DNA of 64,000 bases from Lutibacter agarilyticus (GTDB taxonomy: Bacteria; Bacteroidota; Bacteroidia; Flavobacteriales; Flavobacteriaceae): positions 125,022 to 189,021 of the forward strand of contig NZ_FZNT01000007.1 in the NCBI RefSeq assembly GCF_900188235.1. Reading direction: 5' to 3'. The notes below the pieces were generated by a model. The model saw only the letters and a program-made list of their open reading frames with translations, did no database searches and was not told where the DNA came from. The stretch's first letter is position 1; the number at the start of each line of letters is the position of its first letter. Both the position numbers and the translations under genes were made by a program. Below are positions 18,375 to 26,650 of the stretch, one piece after another.

Positions 18375-18435
18375 ATTCCTGCGAAGGCAGGAATCTATAT
18401 TTGAGTGAGTTTTGAATTCCTGATTTTTCAGGAAT
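18375..18435. repeat. Two tandem REP-like hairpins
   Basis: ATTCCTGC-GAAG-GCAGGAAT (18375-18394) and ATTCCTGA-TTTT-TCAGGAAT (18416-18435) are two perfect 8-bp stems sharing the ATTCCTG arm, 21 bases apart. They fill the gap between the Mo-subunit stop and xdhC. The first unit resembles a palindrome widespread in intergenic DNA of many bacteria. Roles as mRNA stabiliser or attenuator are possible. Confidence 0.75.
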
Positions 18436-18454
18436 AATATAAACATCAACTAAA

Positions 18455-20641
18455 TTAAACAATTCCGTAATCACTTAGCGGTAAATTATGATACCTTTTT
18501 CCTGTTGCTTTGTAAATTGCATTTACAATTGCAGGTGCAATAACCGGGACTCCAGGTTCGCCAACACCAGTTGGATTTTCTATACTGTCCACAATTTCAA
18601 CATGAACTTTAGGAGCTTGATGCATTCGTGTCATTTGGTAATCACTATAATTTCCTTGTTCAATTGCACCATCTTTTGCGGTAATTTTACCATACATGGC
18701 AAGTGACATTCCAAAAATAGCAGAACCTTCCATTTGTGCTTTTACGGTGTCTTTATTAATAACCGTTCCGCAGTCAATTACTGTATACACATTGTGAACG
18801 GTTAACTTATTATTGATAACTGAAACTTCAACAACTGAAGCAACATAGGAGAAAAAACTATATTGTACAGCTAAACCTAACCCATGTCCTTCAGGTAAAT
18901 TTGCTCCCCAATTAGCATTCTTAGCGGCTTTTTTTAATACGTTTTTCAATCGTGCTGTATCGTATTTTATTGGGTTTTTTGTATCTTCAAGTCTGTCTTC
19001 TCCAATTAATTTTAATCGAAATTCTAACGGATCTTCATTAGCGGCATTGGCTAATTCATCAGCAAAAACATTTACTGAAAATCCATGAGGAATATTAATA
19101 ACCGATCGCAACCAACCAATTCTTATAAGTGCAGGAGCTTGGCCAACTTCAACTTTCATATTTTCAAGCGTGAAAGGAATGTTTGAAGCACTTCCAATTT
19201 CCCAACCTGCAGCATAATCGGCGCCAGGAGAAAATGTAGATGTGATGGTTGGTAATGCAAATCTGTGTAACCAACCTGTAACTTTATTGTTTTTATCTAA
19301 TGAAGCCTTCATATATTGAGCACTCACCGTATGGTAATACCCATGTTTTATATCGTCTTCTCTAGACCAAACTACTTGAACCGGACCGTTCATAGTTCTT
19401 GAAACCGCTACAGCTTCAACTACATAATCGGGTTTCGATTTTCTTCCAAAACCACCTCCTAAAAAAGTAACATTTACAGTTACATTTTCTTCAGGAACAC
19501 CTAAATATTCAACAACTTCTTTTCTTGAAGCTTGTGGCTGTTGTGTTGGAGCCCAAACCTCACAAGTTTCTCCTTGTACCCAAGCAACTGCATTTGGAAC
19601 TTCCATTGGAGCGTGAGAAAGATGTGGTAATTGAAACGTGCTTTCCACAATTTTTTTAGCATTTTTAAAGGCTTTGTTAACATTGCCTTTGTCTTTTGAA
19701 ACTTTGCCAGGTTTATGAACATTGGCGGTAATTTGTTTCATGTATTCTGCAGAATCATAGCTTTTATTTGATCCGTAATCCCAATCAATTTTTAAAGCGT
19801 CCCTACCTTTAAATGCAGCCCAAGTATTTGTTGCTACAACTGCAATTCCGCCTAAAGCACCAAAAGGTCTTTCAATTCTAGGGATTTCAATCACATCAAT
19901 AACTCCTGCAATTTTTAAGGCTTCAGATTTATCATACGATTTAAATGTGCCAAAAGTAACTGGACAACGAGCAATAGCTGCAAATTTCATATTAGGCAAG
20001 CGTTTGTCTAAACCAAAAATGGCGCTACCATTTACGTATTTTTCTACATCAATACTTTTTAAATGTTTGCCTATGTATTTAAATTTTTCAGGATCTTTTA
20101 GTGTTACTTCCGTTGGGATTTCGAGTGTTTTAGCGATTTCAACCAAATCTCCAAAACTAATTTTTTTCCCACTGGAATGTATTATAAAATGCTTTTCAGC
20201 AATACATTCATCTGCTGGAACTTCCCATTTTTGTGCTGCAGCCGAAATTAACATTGCTTTTGCAGTAGCACCCATTTGGCGCATTGTTGTATATAAATAA
20301 CGTATGCTTCGTGACCCATCTGTATTTTGATCGCCATATTTTTTATCTCCTGTTGCTTGTTTAATGGAAACTCTACTCCAGTCAGCTTCCATCTCATCAG
20401 CAATTATTGATGGTAATGAAGTTCTTACTCCATTTCCCATTTCAGAACGTGATGCTACTAAAATTAAACTTCCGTCAGAATTTAATTGTACAAATAAATT
20501 AGGGTTAAAATCTATTAAGTTTTCTGGAGCTTTTTCTTTGTCTGTAAAAATGGAAGTATTACACGCTAAAATTAATCCACCTGAAGCCAAACCAATACTT
20601 CTAACAAAACTTCTACGACTTATATTTTTTATAGAGCTCAT
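18455..20641 (-). CDS. Molybdopterin-binding subunit of a xanthine-dehydrogenase-family oxidoreductase (IorB-like), Tat-exported
   Basis: About 728 residues, close to isoquinoline 1-oxidoreductase beta subunits. It starts with a twin-arginine signal (SRRSFVR at 8-14), a hydrophobic stretch and a lipobox-like LILAC with Cys27, so it may be exported folded and lipid-anchored. Cofactor motifs are SRSEMGNGVRTSLP, APMEVPNAVAWV, GGGFGRKSKPDYVVEAV and GVGEPGVPVIAPAIVNAI, the last with the catalytic Glu. The substrate is an aldehyde or N-heterocycle and cannot be told further. ATG 20641 is chosen over the upstream in-frame codon because the Tat signal follows it. It starts 1 base after the 2Fe-2S subunit stop. 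Confidence 0.92.
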   Translation of the reverse strand: MSSIKNISRRSFVRSIGLASGGLILACNTSIFTDKEKAPENLIDFNPNLFVQLNSDGSLILVASRSEMGNGVRTSLPSIIADEMEADWSRVSIKQATGDKKYGDQNTDGSRSIRYLYTTMRQMGATAKAMLISAAAQKWEVPADECIAEKHFIIHSSGKKISFGDLVEIAKTLEIPTEVTLKDPEKFKYIGKHLKSIDVEKYVNGSAIFGLDKRLPNMKFAAIARCPVTFGTFKSYDKSEALKIAGVIDVIEIPRIERPFGALGGIAVVATNTWAAFKGRDALKIDWDYGSNKSYDSAEYMKQITANVHKPGKVSKDKGNVNKAFKNAKKIVESTFQLPHLSHAPMEVPNAVAWVQGETCEVWAPTQQPQASRKEVVEYLGVPEENVTVNVTFLGGGFGRKSKPDYVVEAVAVSRTMNGPVQVVWSREDDIKHGYYHTVSAQYMKASLDKNNKVTGWLHRFALPTITSTFSPGADYAAGWEIGSASNIPFTLENMKVEVGQAPALIRIGWLRSVINIPHGFSVNVFADELANAANEDPLEFRLKLIGEDRLEDTKNPIKYDTARLKNVLKKAAKNANWGANLPEGHGLGLAVQYSFFSYVASVVEVSVINNKLTVHNVYTVIDCGTVINKDTVKAQMEGSAIFGMSLAMYGKITAKDGAIEQGNYSDYQMTRMHQAPKVHVEIVDSIENPTGVGEPGVPVIAPAIVNAIYKATGKRYHNLPLSDYGIV

Positions 20642-20642
20642 A

Positions 20643-21101
20643 TTAGTTTTGGTTTTTAAGTTCAACAGTTCTATGGATCGCATTTTTTATACGTTGATAC
20701 GTTCCGCATCTGCAAATATTTCCAATCATAGCCTCGTCAATGTCTTTGTCAGTTGGTTTTTCATTTTTATCTAACAAAGCAGTTGCTGCAATTAACTGTC
20801 CTGGCTGACAAAAACCACATTGTGGCACGTTTAATTCTACCCAAGATTCTTGTAGTAATTGTAAGTTTTTATTTTCACCTTCAACTGTTGTAATGTTTTT
20901 TCCTTTCGCAGCTGAAACAGGAATTACACAAGATTGCACAGGAGAATTATCTAATAAAACTTTACAAGAACCACACACGCCTTCTCCACAGCCGTATTTT
21001 GTTCCAGTAAGTCCTACAATGTCTCTAATTGCCCAAAGAAGTGGCATAGTTGGGTCAGCATCAATGGTGTGTTTTTCCCCATTTATTTGAAGTGTAATCA
21101 T
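20643..21101 (-). CDS. 2Fe-2S subunit of the molybdenum hydroxylase (IorA-like)
   Basis: A 152-residue electron-transfer subunit with both 2Fe-2S clusters: the ferredoxin-like set CGCGEGVCGSCKVLL plus a later Cys (about residue 60), and the helical set CGFCQPGQ with NICRCGTYQRI. It would pass electrons from the Mo site of the next subunit to an acceptor such as a c-type cytochrome. It has no signal of its own and probably travels with the Tat substrate partner, as in related enzymes. First gene of the operon with the Mo subunit, xdhC and the mobA-like gene. Confidence 0.94.
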   Translation of the reverse strand: MITLQINGEKHTIDADPTMPLLWAIRDIVGLTGTKYGCGEGVCGSCKVLLDNSPVQSCVIPVSAAKGKNITTVEGENKNLQLLQESWVELNVPQCGFCQPGQLIAATALLDKNEKPTDKDIDEAMIGNICRCGTYQRIKNAIHRTVELKNQN

Positions 21102-21226
21102 GTAGTAGTTTTGTTAGTAGTTAGTTTTGAAAGAACAATTTAAGTAATTTTTGATATGATTTTTTTGTTAAATAGCCATTTAACAGCACTTTAACAGTTT
21201 ACGAATTACTAAAAAAAAATCAAAAA

Positions 21227-21820
21227 TTAGCAAGTCAATTTTACCAAATTAGGCACTTCTTTTACCTCTCCAGGTATTAATTTGGAGATGGTAATTTCTC
21301 CAATTCTAACTCTCACAAGGCGAAGCGTTGGAAAACCAACAACTGCTGTCATTTTTCGAACTTGTCTAAATTTACCTTCAGTTAAAGTTATTGAAACCCA
21401 ACTTGTAGGTCCGTGCCGTTCATCACGTATTTTTTTTGCTCTTTCAGGAAGTTGAGGTGTTTCAAGTAGCTTTTTTACAGTACAATTTTTAGTGATGTAT
21501 TTACCAGTTTCGGTACTAATTTCAACGCCTTTTTTTAACAACTCAATGGCTTCTGAAGTAATTTCACCATCAACTTGTGCATAGTATTCTTTTGCTACTT
21601 TTGAACTTCGTATAAATTCACTCACTTTTCCATCGGTAGTTAGCAACAATAACCCTTCCGAAGGTTCATCTAGTCTGCCAATTGCCATTGTATTTTCAGG
21701 GAAAGACCCTAATTCGCCCAATAATTTCTTTTTAGTCCGTTTGGTTTGATTATTTACAAACTGACTTAAGTAACCAAAAGGTTTAAATATAATAAAATTT
21801 TGATGTTTAGCTGTTTCCAT
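21227..21820 (-). CDS. RluE-type rRNA pseudouridine synthase
   Basis: A 197-residue RsuA/RluB/RluE-family enzyme. The catalytic motif GRLDEPSEGLLLLTTDG, with the nucleophilic Asp of GRLD, and the RQVRKMTAVVGFPTLRLVRV motif are present. There is no N-terminal S4 domain, as in RluE, which modifies 23S rRNA. Target position is not certain. It begins inside the 3' end of topB (14-base overlap), so translation is coupled. Confidence 0.9.
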   Translation of the reverse strand: METAKHQNFIIFKPFGYLSQFVNNQTKRTKKKLLGELGSFPENTMAIGRLDEPSEGLLLLTTDGKVSEFIRSSKVAKEYYAQVDGEITSEAIELLKKGVEISTETGKYITKNCTVKKLLETPQLPERAKKIRDERHGPTSWVSITLTEGKFRQVRKMTAVVGFPTLRLVRVRIGEITISKLIPGEVKEVPNLVKLTC

Positions 21821-24119
21821 TCAAAATTTTAAAAACGAGTTCTTTTGAAAGTGTTTGTCCTGCAGCTTTTTTTCTGATTTCATCAAAAGAAAATACAAAA
21901 TCACAGTCATTTTTATAGTTACTACAACCATAAGCAGTTTTTCCTTTTAAAACCGTTCCTTTTTTACATTTAGGGCAAGTTAAAGTTTCCGGAATAGCTT
22001 TTTTCTTTTCTTCTAATTTTAAGTTGAAATTTTCATCAAAGCGTACTAAACCTTCTTTACTTGCTCCATCTTTTTTGAAGCCTTTTAAATTTACGGTACA
22101 CCCTTTTTGCAGTAAACGAATAAACTGATTCTCAGAAATACCTTTGTCTAAAAACTTGAAAGGAAGTTTAAAATCACAGCCATTTTTATAGTTGCTACAA
22201 CCATAGGCACTTGAGCCTTTTAAGATAGTTCCTTGCTTGCATTTTGGGCATTTTTCTTGCGTGATTCCTTTCTTCTTTTTAGTAGTTTTTCCGGCTGATG
22301 CCGAAACTTGTTTTTTGGGAGTCGCAGTTTCTGCGGAAATATTCGCTCTTCGTTGTTCAGAACGGACCTCATACACCAAATGATCAACCATTTTTTTCAT
22401 GTTTTTTATGAAAGTTCCAGCATTAAAAGTTCCTTGTTCAATTTCTTTTAAACGCTTTTCCCATTGTCCGGTCAATTCAGCAGATTTTAACAATTCATTT
22501 TGAATGGTGTTAATTAATTGAATTCCTGTTGAAGTTGGTATTAAAAGTTTCTTTTTACGTTCAATATATTTTCTTCTGAATAATGTTTCAATAATGTTTG
22601 CTCTAGTTGAAGGACGGCCAATACCATTTTCTTTCATTACCTCCCTTAAATTTTCATCATCAACTTGTTTACCAGCTGTTTCCATAGCTCTAAGCAAAGT
22701 TGCCTCTGTAAAGTTGTTAGGCGGTTTGGTTTGTTTCTCTAAAAATGAAGGAATGTGAGTTCCTTTTTCACCCTTTGTGAATGTTGGTAAAATTCCGGCT
22801 TCTTTTACCTTTGAATTTGTCATGCTGAGCGAAGTCGAAGCATCAAAAACTACGCGCCAACCCTTTTCTAAAATTTCTTTCCCCGTTGTTTTAAAAGTAA
22901 CATCATCGGCTTTTCCAATAACGGCTGTGTTTGATACTTTACATTCATCATAAAAAACGGCAATAAAACGTTTGGTAATAATATCGTATACCTGTTGTTG
23001 GTTGTATTGTAAATTTATTTCAATTCCGGTAGGAATAATTGCATGGTGATCTGTTACTTTTTTATCATTAAATACTTTAGAAGATTTTTTTATTTTTTTC
23101 CCTAAAATTGGTTCGGTAAGTGTGCGGTATTTTGTTAGGTTTTTTAAAATCCCACCAACTTTAGGGTATACATCATTTGGTAAAAATGTAGTATCAACTC
23201 TAGGATAAGTAACTGCTTTTTGTTCGTATAGTTTTTGTGCAATTTTTAAAGTTTCATCAGCCGAAAAACCAAATTTATTATTGCAATATACTTGTAAACC
23301 TGTTAGGTCGAATAATTTTGGAGCATATTCTTTACCTGCTTTTTTGGTAACTGAAACAATTTCAAAATCACTTTCTTTTACTTTGTTGGCAAAACGTTCA
23401 CCCTCTTCTTTCTTTAAAAACCTACCTTCCTCACAATTAAATAAAGTTTCACGATACATGGTTTGTAATTCCCAGTAAGGTTGGGGTTTAAAATTTTCAA
23501 TTTCTTTAAACCTATTTACAACCATTGCTAAAGTTGGAGTTTGAACTCTTCCAACCGATAACATTTGTTTGTAACCTCCGTGTTTAACGGTGTACAATCG
23601 CGTGGCATTCATTCCCAACAACCAATCACCAATAGCTCTTGAAAAACCAGCATAATATAAATTGTCGTAATCTTCAGAAGGTTTTAAATTTTGAAATCCT
23701 TCTTTTATGGCTTCCGTAGTTAAGGACGATATCCATAAACGCTCAACTTTACCTTTATATTCCGCCTGGTTGATTACCCAACGTTGAATCAATTCTCCTT
23801 CTTGCCCAGCATCCCCACAGTTTATAATTACATCGGCTTTGTCAAATAAACTTTTTACAATGTTAAACTGTTTCTGAATCCCATCGTTTGCAACAACTTT
23901 CGTTTGAAACTTTTCAGGAAGCATTGGTAAATTGTTTAAATCCCAACTTTTCCAATATGGTTTATAATCATTAGGTTCAAATAAAGTACATAAATGTCCA
24001 AATGTATAGGTTACTGCATAACCGTTACCTTCAAAGTACCCATCGCGCTTTGTATTTGCTCCTAATACAGTAGCAATTTCTCGTGCAACACTTGGTTTTT
24101 CGGCAATACATACTTTCAT
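21807..24119 (-). CDS. topB: DNA topoisomerase III, with repeat-derived insert
   Basis: A 770-residue type IA topoisomerase. The Toprim domain begins at residue 1 (KVCIAEKPSVAREIATVLG) with the metal acids in DAGQEGELIQRW. The active-site Tyr is in VTYPRVDTTFLP, and IGRPSTRANIIETLFRRKYI marks domain IV. Two C-terminal Cys-rich modules repeat (CPKCKQGTILKG and CPKCKKGTVLKG, each followed by AYGCSNYKN). It relaxes and decatenates single-strand-containing DNA. Residues 426-434 (DASTSLSMT) are encoded by a REP-like palindrome at 22818-22844. Confidence 0.95.
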   Translation of the reverse strand: MKVCIAEKPSVAREIATVLGANTKRDGYFEGNGYAVTYTFGHLCTLFEPNDYKPYWKSWDLNNLPMLPEKFQTKVVANDGIQKQFNIVKSLFDKADVIINCGDAGQEGELIQRWVINQAEYKGKVERLWISSLTTEAIKEGFQNLKPSEDYDNLYYAGFSRAIGDWLLGMNATRLYTVKHGGYKQMLSVGRVQTPTLAMVVNRFKEIENFKPQPYWELQTMYRETLFNCEEGRFLKKEEGERFANKVKESDFEIVSVTKKAGKEYAPKLFDLTGLQVYCNNKFGFSADETLKIAQKLYEQKAVTYPRVDTTFLPNDVYPKVGGILKNLTKYRTLTEPILGKKIKKSSKVFNDKKVTDHHAIIPTGIEINLQYNQQQVYDIITKRFIAVFYDECKVSNTAVIGKADDVTFKTTGKEILEKGWRVVFDASTSLSMTNSKVKEAGILPTFTKGEKGTHIPSFLEKQTKPPNNFTEATLLRAMETAGKQVDDENLREVMKENGIGRPSTRANIIETLFRRKYIERKKKLLIPTSTGIQLINTIQNELLKSAELTGQWEKRLKEIEQGTFNAGTFIKNMKKMVDHLVYEVRSEQRRANISAETATPKKQVSASAGKTTKKKKGITQEKCPKCKQGTILKGSSAYGCSNYKNGCDFKLPFKFLDKGISENQFIRLLQKGCTVNLKGFKKDGASKEGLVRFDENFNLKLEEKKKAIPETLTCPKCKKGTVLKGKTAYGCSNYKNDCDFVFSFDEIRKKAAGQTLSKELVFKILNGNS
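22818..22844. repeat. REP-like palindrome inside topB
   Basis: TGTCATGCTGAGCGAAGTCGAAGCATC, i.e. ATGCT/AGCAT arms around a GCGAAGTC-type centre. I recognise this from memory as a repeat common between genes in Bacteroidota. It is in frame and adds a short Ser/Thr-rich stretch in a variable loop of topoisomerase III. Confidence 0.65.
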
Positions 24120-24275
24120 TTTTCGGGTTTTAGAAGTGTTGCAAAATACTAAAATTACATTTAATTATTCAAGAATAGTATTGCTAAATTGATGAATTTA
24201 TTATTTGTTAGTTGAAAATTTATTTTTGGTTTAATATATGACAAAATAGTATTAAATTTCTTTTGAAATGCGTTG

Positions 24276-24283
24276 TAAATTTG
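24276..24283 (+). promoter_or_regulatory. -7 box (TAAATTTG) of the GH9 gene
   Basis: TAAATTTG lies 43 bases before the GH9 start codon and fits TAnnTTTG. The 200 bases upstream of the gene show nothing else clear. Confidence 0.5.
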
Positions 24284-24325
24284 AATTGAATTTAGAATAA
24301 CTATTCACGTTTTAAACAAAATCTC

Positions 24326-26023
24326 ATGAGAAAATTACCGCTTTTTTCCTTATTACTTTCAATTTTAATAGTTGCTTGTACAGCTGAAAAGACTTCAACA
24401 AAACTAAGTGATGCCATTCGCATCAATCAAATAGGATTTTATCCTAATTCAGTAAAACAATTTGTAGTTGCAGATTTAGAAGTAACTTCTTTTGATATTG
24501 TAAATGAAAACAATGAGGTTGTTTTTAACGGAGAAATGAACCCGAATGGCGTTTGGGAGGCATCTGGTGAAAAGGTGTTTTTGGGCGATTTTAGTGAATT
24601 CAATAAAGAAGGGAGCTATAAAGTTCAAGTTGATAAAAAGCTATATTCTTACCCTTTTGAAATTAAAAAAGGTATTTATGAAGAAGCTTTAAATGCATCG
24701 ATTAAAAGTTATTATTATCAAAGAGCTTCAATGCCTATTGAAGAGAAATTTGGAGGAGTTTATAAGCGTGAGGCTGGTCACCCAGATGATAACTGTGCAT
24801 TTCACCCTTCATCAGGAAGAACTGAAGGAACTTTAAATTCTCCAGGTGGTTGGTATGATGCGGGTGATTATGGAAAATACATTGTAAATGCGGCTTTATC
24901 TACAGGGCAAATGTTACAATTGTTAGAGCAATATCCAAATGCAATTGCTGATGGTGCTTTAAATATTCCTGAAAGTGGTAATGGAAATAGTGATTTAATA
25001 GATGAATTGAAATATGAGCTAGATTGGATATTGACAATGCAAGATGAAGATGGTGGTGTTTTTCATAAGTTAACTTCAAAAAACTTCAGTGGTTTTATTA
25101 TGCCAAATGAATTTGATTTAGAAAGAATGATTATTGGAAAAGGTACCGCGGCAACCTTAGATTATGCAGCTGTTTTAGCTTTAGCTTCAAGGTTATATAA
25201 AAGTACAGACGAAGATTGGTCTAAAAAAGCATTAGAAGCTGCTGAAAAAGCATGGGATTGGGCTGTTAAAAACCCAGCGATTGCATATAGTAATCCTGAA
25301 GATGTAAGCACTGGTGCTTATGATGATACTGTTTTTACAGACGATTTTTATTGGGCGGCTACAGAGTTGTATTTGACTTCAAAAGATAATGAATATTTAG
25401 ACTATTTAATTAAAAATGAAGAGCCTTTTATTCACGAATTGACAAATAGTTGGAAGTTTTTTATTAGAAATAACGCTTTTCACTCTTTGTTAGAAAATAA
25501 GGATTTATTGGATGTCGATTTTGTGAAAACGTTAACTCAGGGGCAAATTAAAATAGCTGATAATATTTTAAAAGCAATTGAAAATAACCCTTATAATATT
25601 GGATTGGAACGATTTGAATGGGGTTCAAATAGTGATATTTTAAATCAGGCTATGGTTTTATGTATGACGCATAGGTTTACGGGAGATGAAAAATACTTAG
25701 TAGGAGCAGAGCAAATCACCGATTATATTTTAGGTAAAAATGCAACAGGTTACAGTTTTTTAACAGGCTTTGGGTCTAAAAAAGTAATGAATGTACATCA
25801 TCGTCCAAGTGCTGCAGATGGTATTGTTGATCCTATTCCTGGTTTTATTGCAGGTGGACCAAACAATGATAAACAAGATAGTGCGGAAGTTGAATATGCA
25901 TCAGAATATCCGGCGAAAGCTTTTGCCGATGTAGTGGCAAGTTATGCATCAAACGAGGTTTGTTTAAATTGGAATGCGCCAGCGGTTTATGTGCTAGGAT
26001 ATTTACAAGAAAATAGAAAATAA
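24326..26023 (+). CDS. Glycoside hydrolase family 9 cellulase-like lipoprotein
   Basis: A 565-residue protein with a lipoprotein signal ending IVAC (Cys18). Residues about 30-110 form a CelD_N Ig-like domain (IRINQIGFYPNSVKQFVV), and 115-560 the GH9 (alpha/alpha)6 domain. Catalytic features are GGWYDAGDYGKY with Asp178 and Asp181, the HHRPSAAD motif, and Glu544 in YASNE near the C terminus as proton donor. GH9 enzymes cut beta-1,4-glucans or related chains. The lipid anchor suggests a surface or periplasmic place. Within 1 kb is an AGE-family epimerase, suggesting a beta-glucan or cello-oligosaccharide pathway. Confidence 0.94.
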   Translation: MRKLPLFSLLLSILIVACTAEKTSTKLSDAIRINQIGFYPNSVKQFVVADLEVTSFDIVNENNEVVFNGEMNPNGVWEASGEKVFLGDFSEFNKEGSYKVQVDKKLYSYPFEIKKGIYEEALNASIKSYYYQRASMPIEEKFGGVYKREAGHPDDNCAFHPSSGRTEGTLNSPGGWYDAGDYGKYIVNAALSTGQMLQLLEQYPNAIADGALNIPESGNGNSDLIDELKYELDWILTMQDEDGGVFHKLTSKNFSGFIMPNEFDLERMIIGKGTAATLDYAAVLALASRLYKSTDEDWSKKALEAAEKAWDWAVKNPAIAYSNPEDVSTGAYDDTVFTDDFYWAATELYLTSKDNEYLDYLIKNEEPFIHELTNSWKFFIRNNAFHSLLENKDLLDVDFVKTLTQGQIKIADNILKAIENNPYNIGLERFEWGSNSDILNQAMVLCMTHRFTGDEKYLVGAEQITDYILGKNATGYSFLTGFGSKKVMNVHHRPSAADGIVDPIPGFIAGGPNNDKQDSAEVEYASEYPAKAFADVVASYASNEVCLNWNAPAVYVLGYLQENRK

Positions 26024-26044
26024 TTTAGTGTAAGTTTGATTGTT

Positions 26045-26092
26045 AAACTTCGCCTTGTTTTAGTTTTTACTAATTATAAGGTGAAGTTTTTT
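26045..26092 (+). terminator. Terminator after the GH9 gene
   Basis: AAACTTCGCCTT (26045-26056) pairs with AAGGTGAAGTTT (26078-26089) with a single G-T wobble, followed by TTT. It lies 22 bases after the GH9 stop. Confidence 0.7.
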
Positions 26093-26118
26093 ACGCTAAA
26101 CTTTAAATAATATTCAAG

Positions 26119-26126
26119 TACCTTTG
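26119..26126 (+). promoter_or_regulatory. -7 box (TACCTTTG) of the 159-residue gene
   Basis: TACCTTTG fits TAnnTTTG and lies 24 bases before the start codon of the gene at 26150, right after the GH9 terminator. It would give the unknown gene and the epimerase a promoter of their own. Confidence 0.55.
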
Positions 26127-26149
26127 TTGAATTAAATTCAATTTTAATC

Positions 26150-26629
26150 ATGAAAAAACAATTAAAAGATATTAAACCAGGTTATGGATTAGGTGTTCTA
26201 AAATTTGGTATGAAACGCTCAGAAGTAAATTTGTTACTTGGCGAACCTTCTTTTGTAGATAAATATTCACATTCTGATAGTTCTAATGATTTAACGGAAT
26301 CTTGGGAATACGAAGATTTAGCCTTGTCGCTTTCTTTTGATGAAGAAGAACAATGGAAATTAACGATGATTTCAGTGTCTTCAGATTTTTATGAATTAGA
26401 AGAGAAATCTTTGATAGGAAAGTCGGAAGTTGAGACCTTAAAAGAATTAGCACATTTTGATGAAGATGAATTATTTTTAGAAGATTGTTCAGAAGTAGAA
26501 GGTGAAGATCACAAGGTTGTTGAGGTGGAAGATAAGTCAATAAACTTTTGGTTTATTAATGGTGTTTTAGATGAAATTCAATGGTCTCCATTTTTTATAG
26601 ATGACGATACAATTGACTGGCCACAGTAA
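26150..26629 (+). CDS. Acidic protein of unknown function
   Basis: A 159-residue acidic protein I do not recognise. The first half contains GYGLGVLKFGMKRSEVNLLL-GEP, a pattern like the SmpA/BLIP helix-strand fold, and GKSEVETLKEL later may be a second copy of it. The C-terminal half has many Asp and Glu residues, and there is no signal or membrane segment, so it is probably cytoplasmic. It is followed after 21 bases by the AGE epimerase and is likely co-transcribed with it. Confidence 0.7.
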   Translation: MKKQLKDIKPGYGLGVLKFGMKRSEVNLLLGEPSFVDKYSHSDSSNDLTESWEYEDLALSLSFDEEEQWKLTMISVSSDFYELEEKSLIGKSEVETLKELAHFDEDELFLEDCSEVEGEDHKVVEVEDKSINFWFINGVLDEIQWSPFFIDDDTIDWPQ

Positions 26630-26650
26630 TAATTTAAGCAAATAATTAAG

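Noticed and set aside
19947-20300. Plus-strand frame of 117 codons inside the Mo-subunit gene
   Set aside because: Mirror of the strongly supported molybdopterin subunit; no start signal or family pattern of its own.
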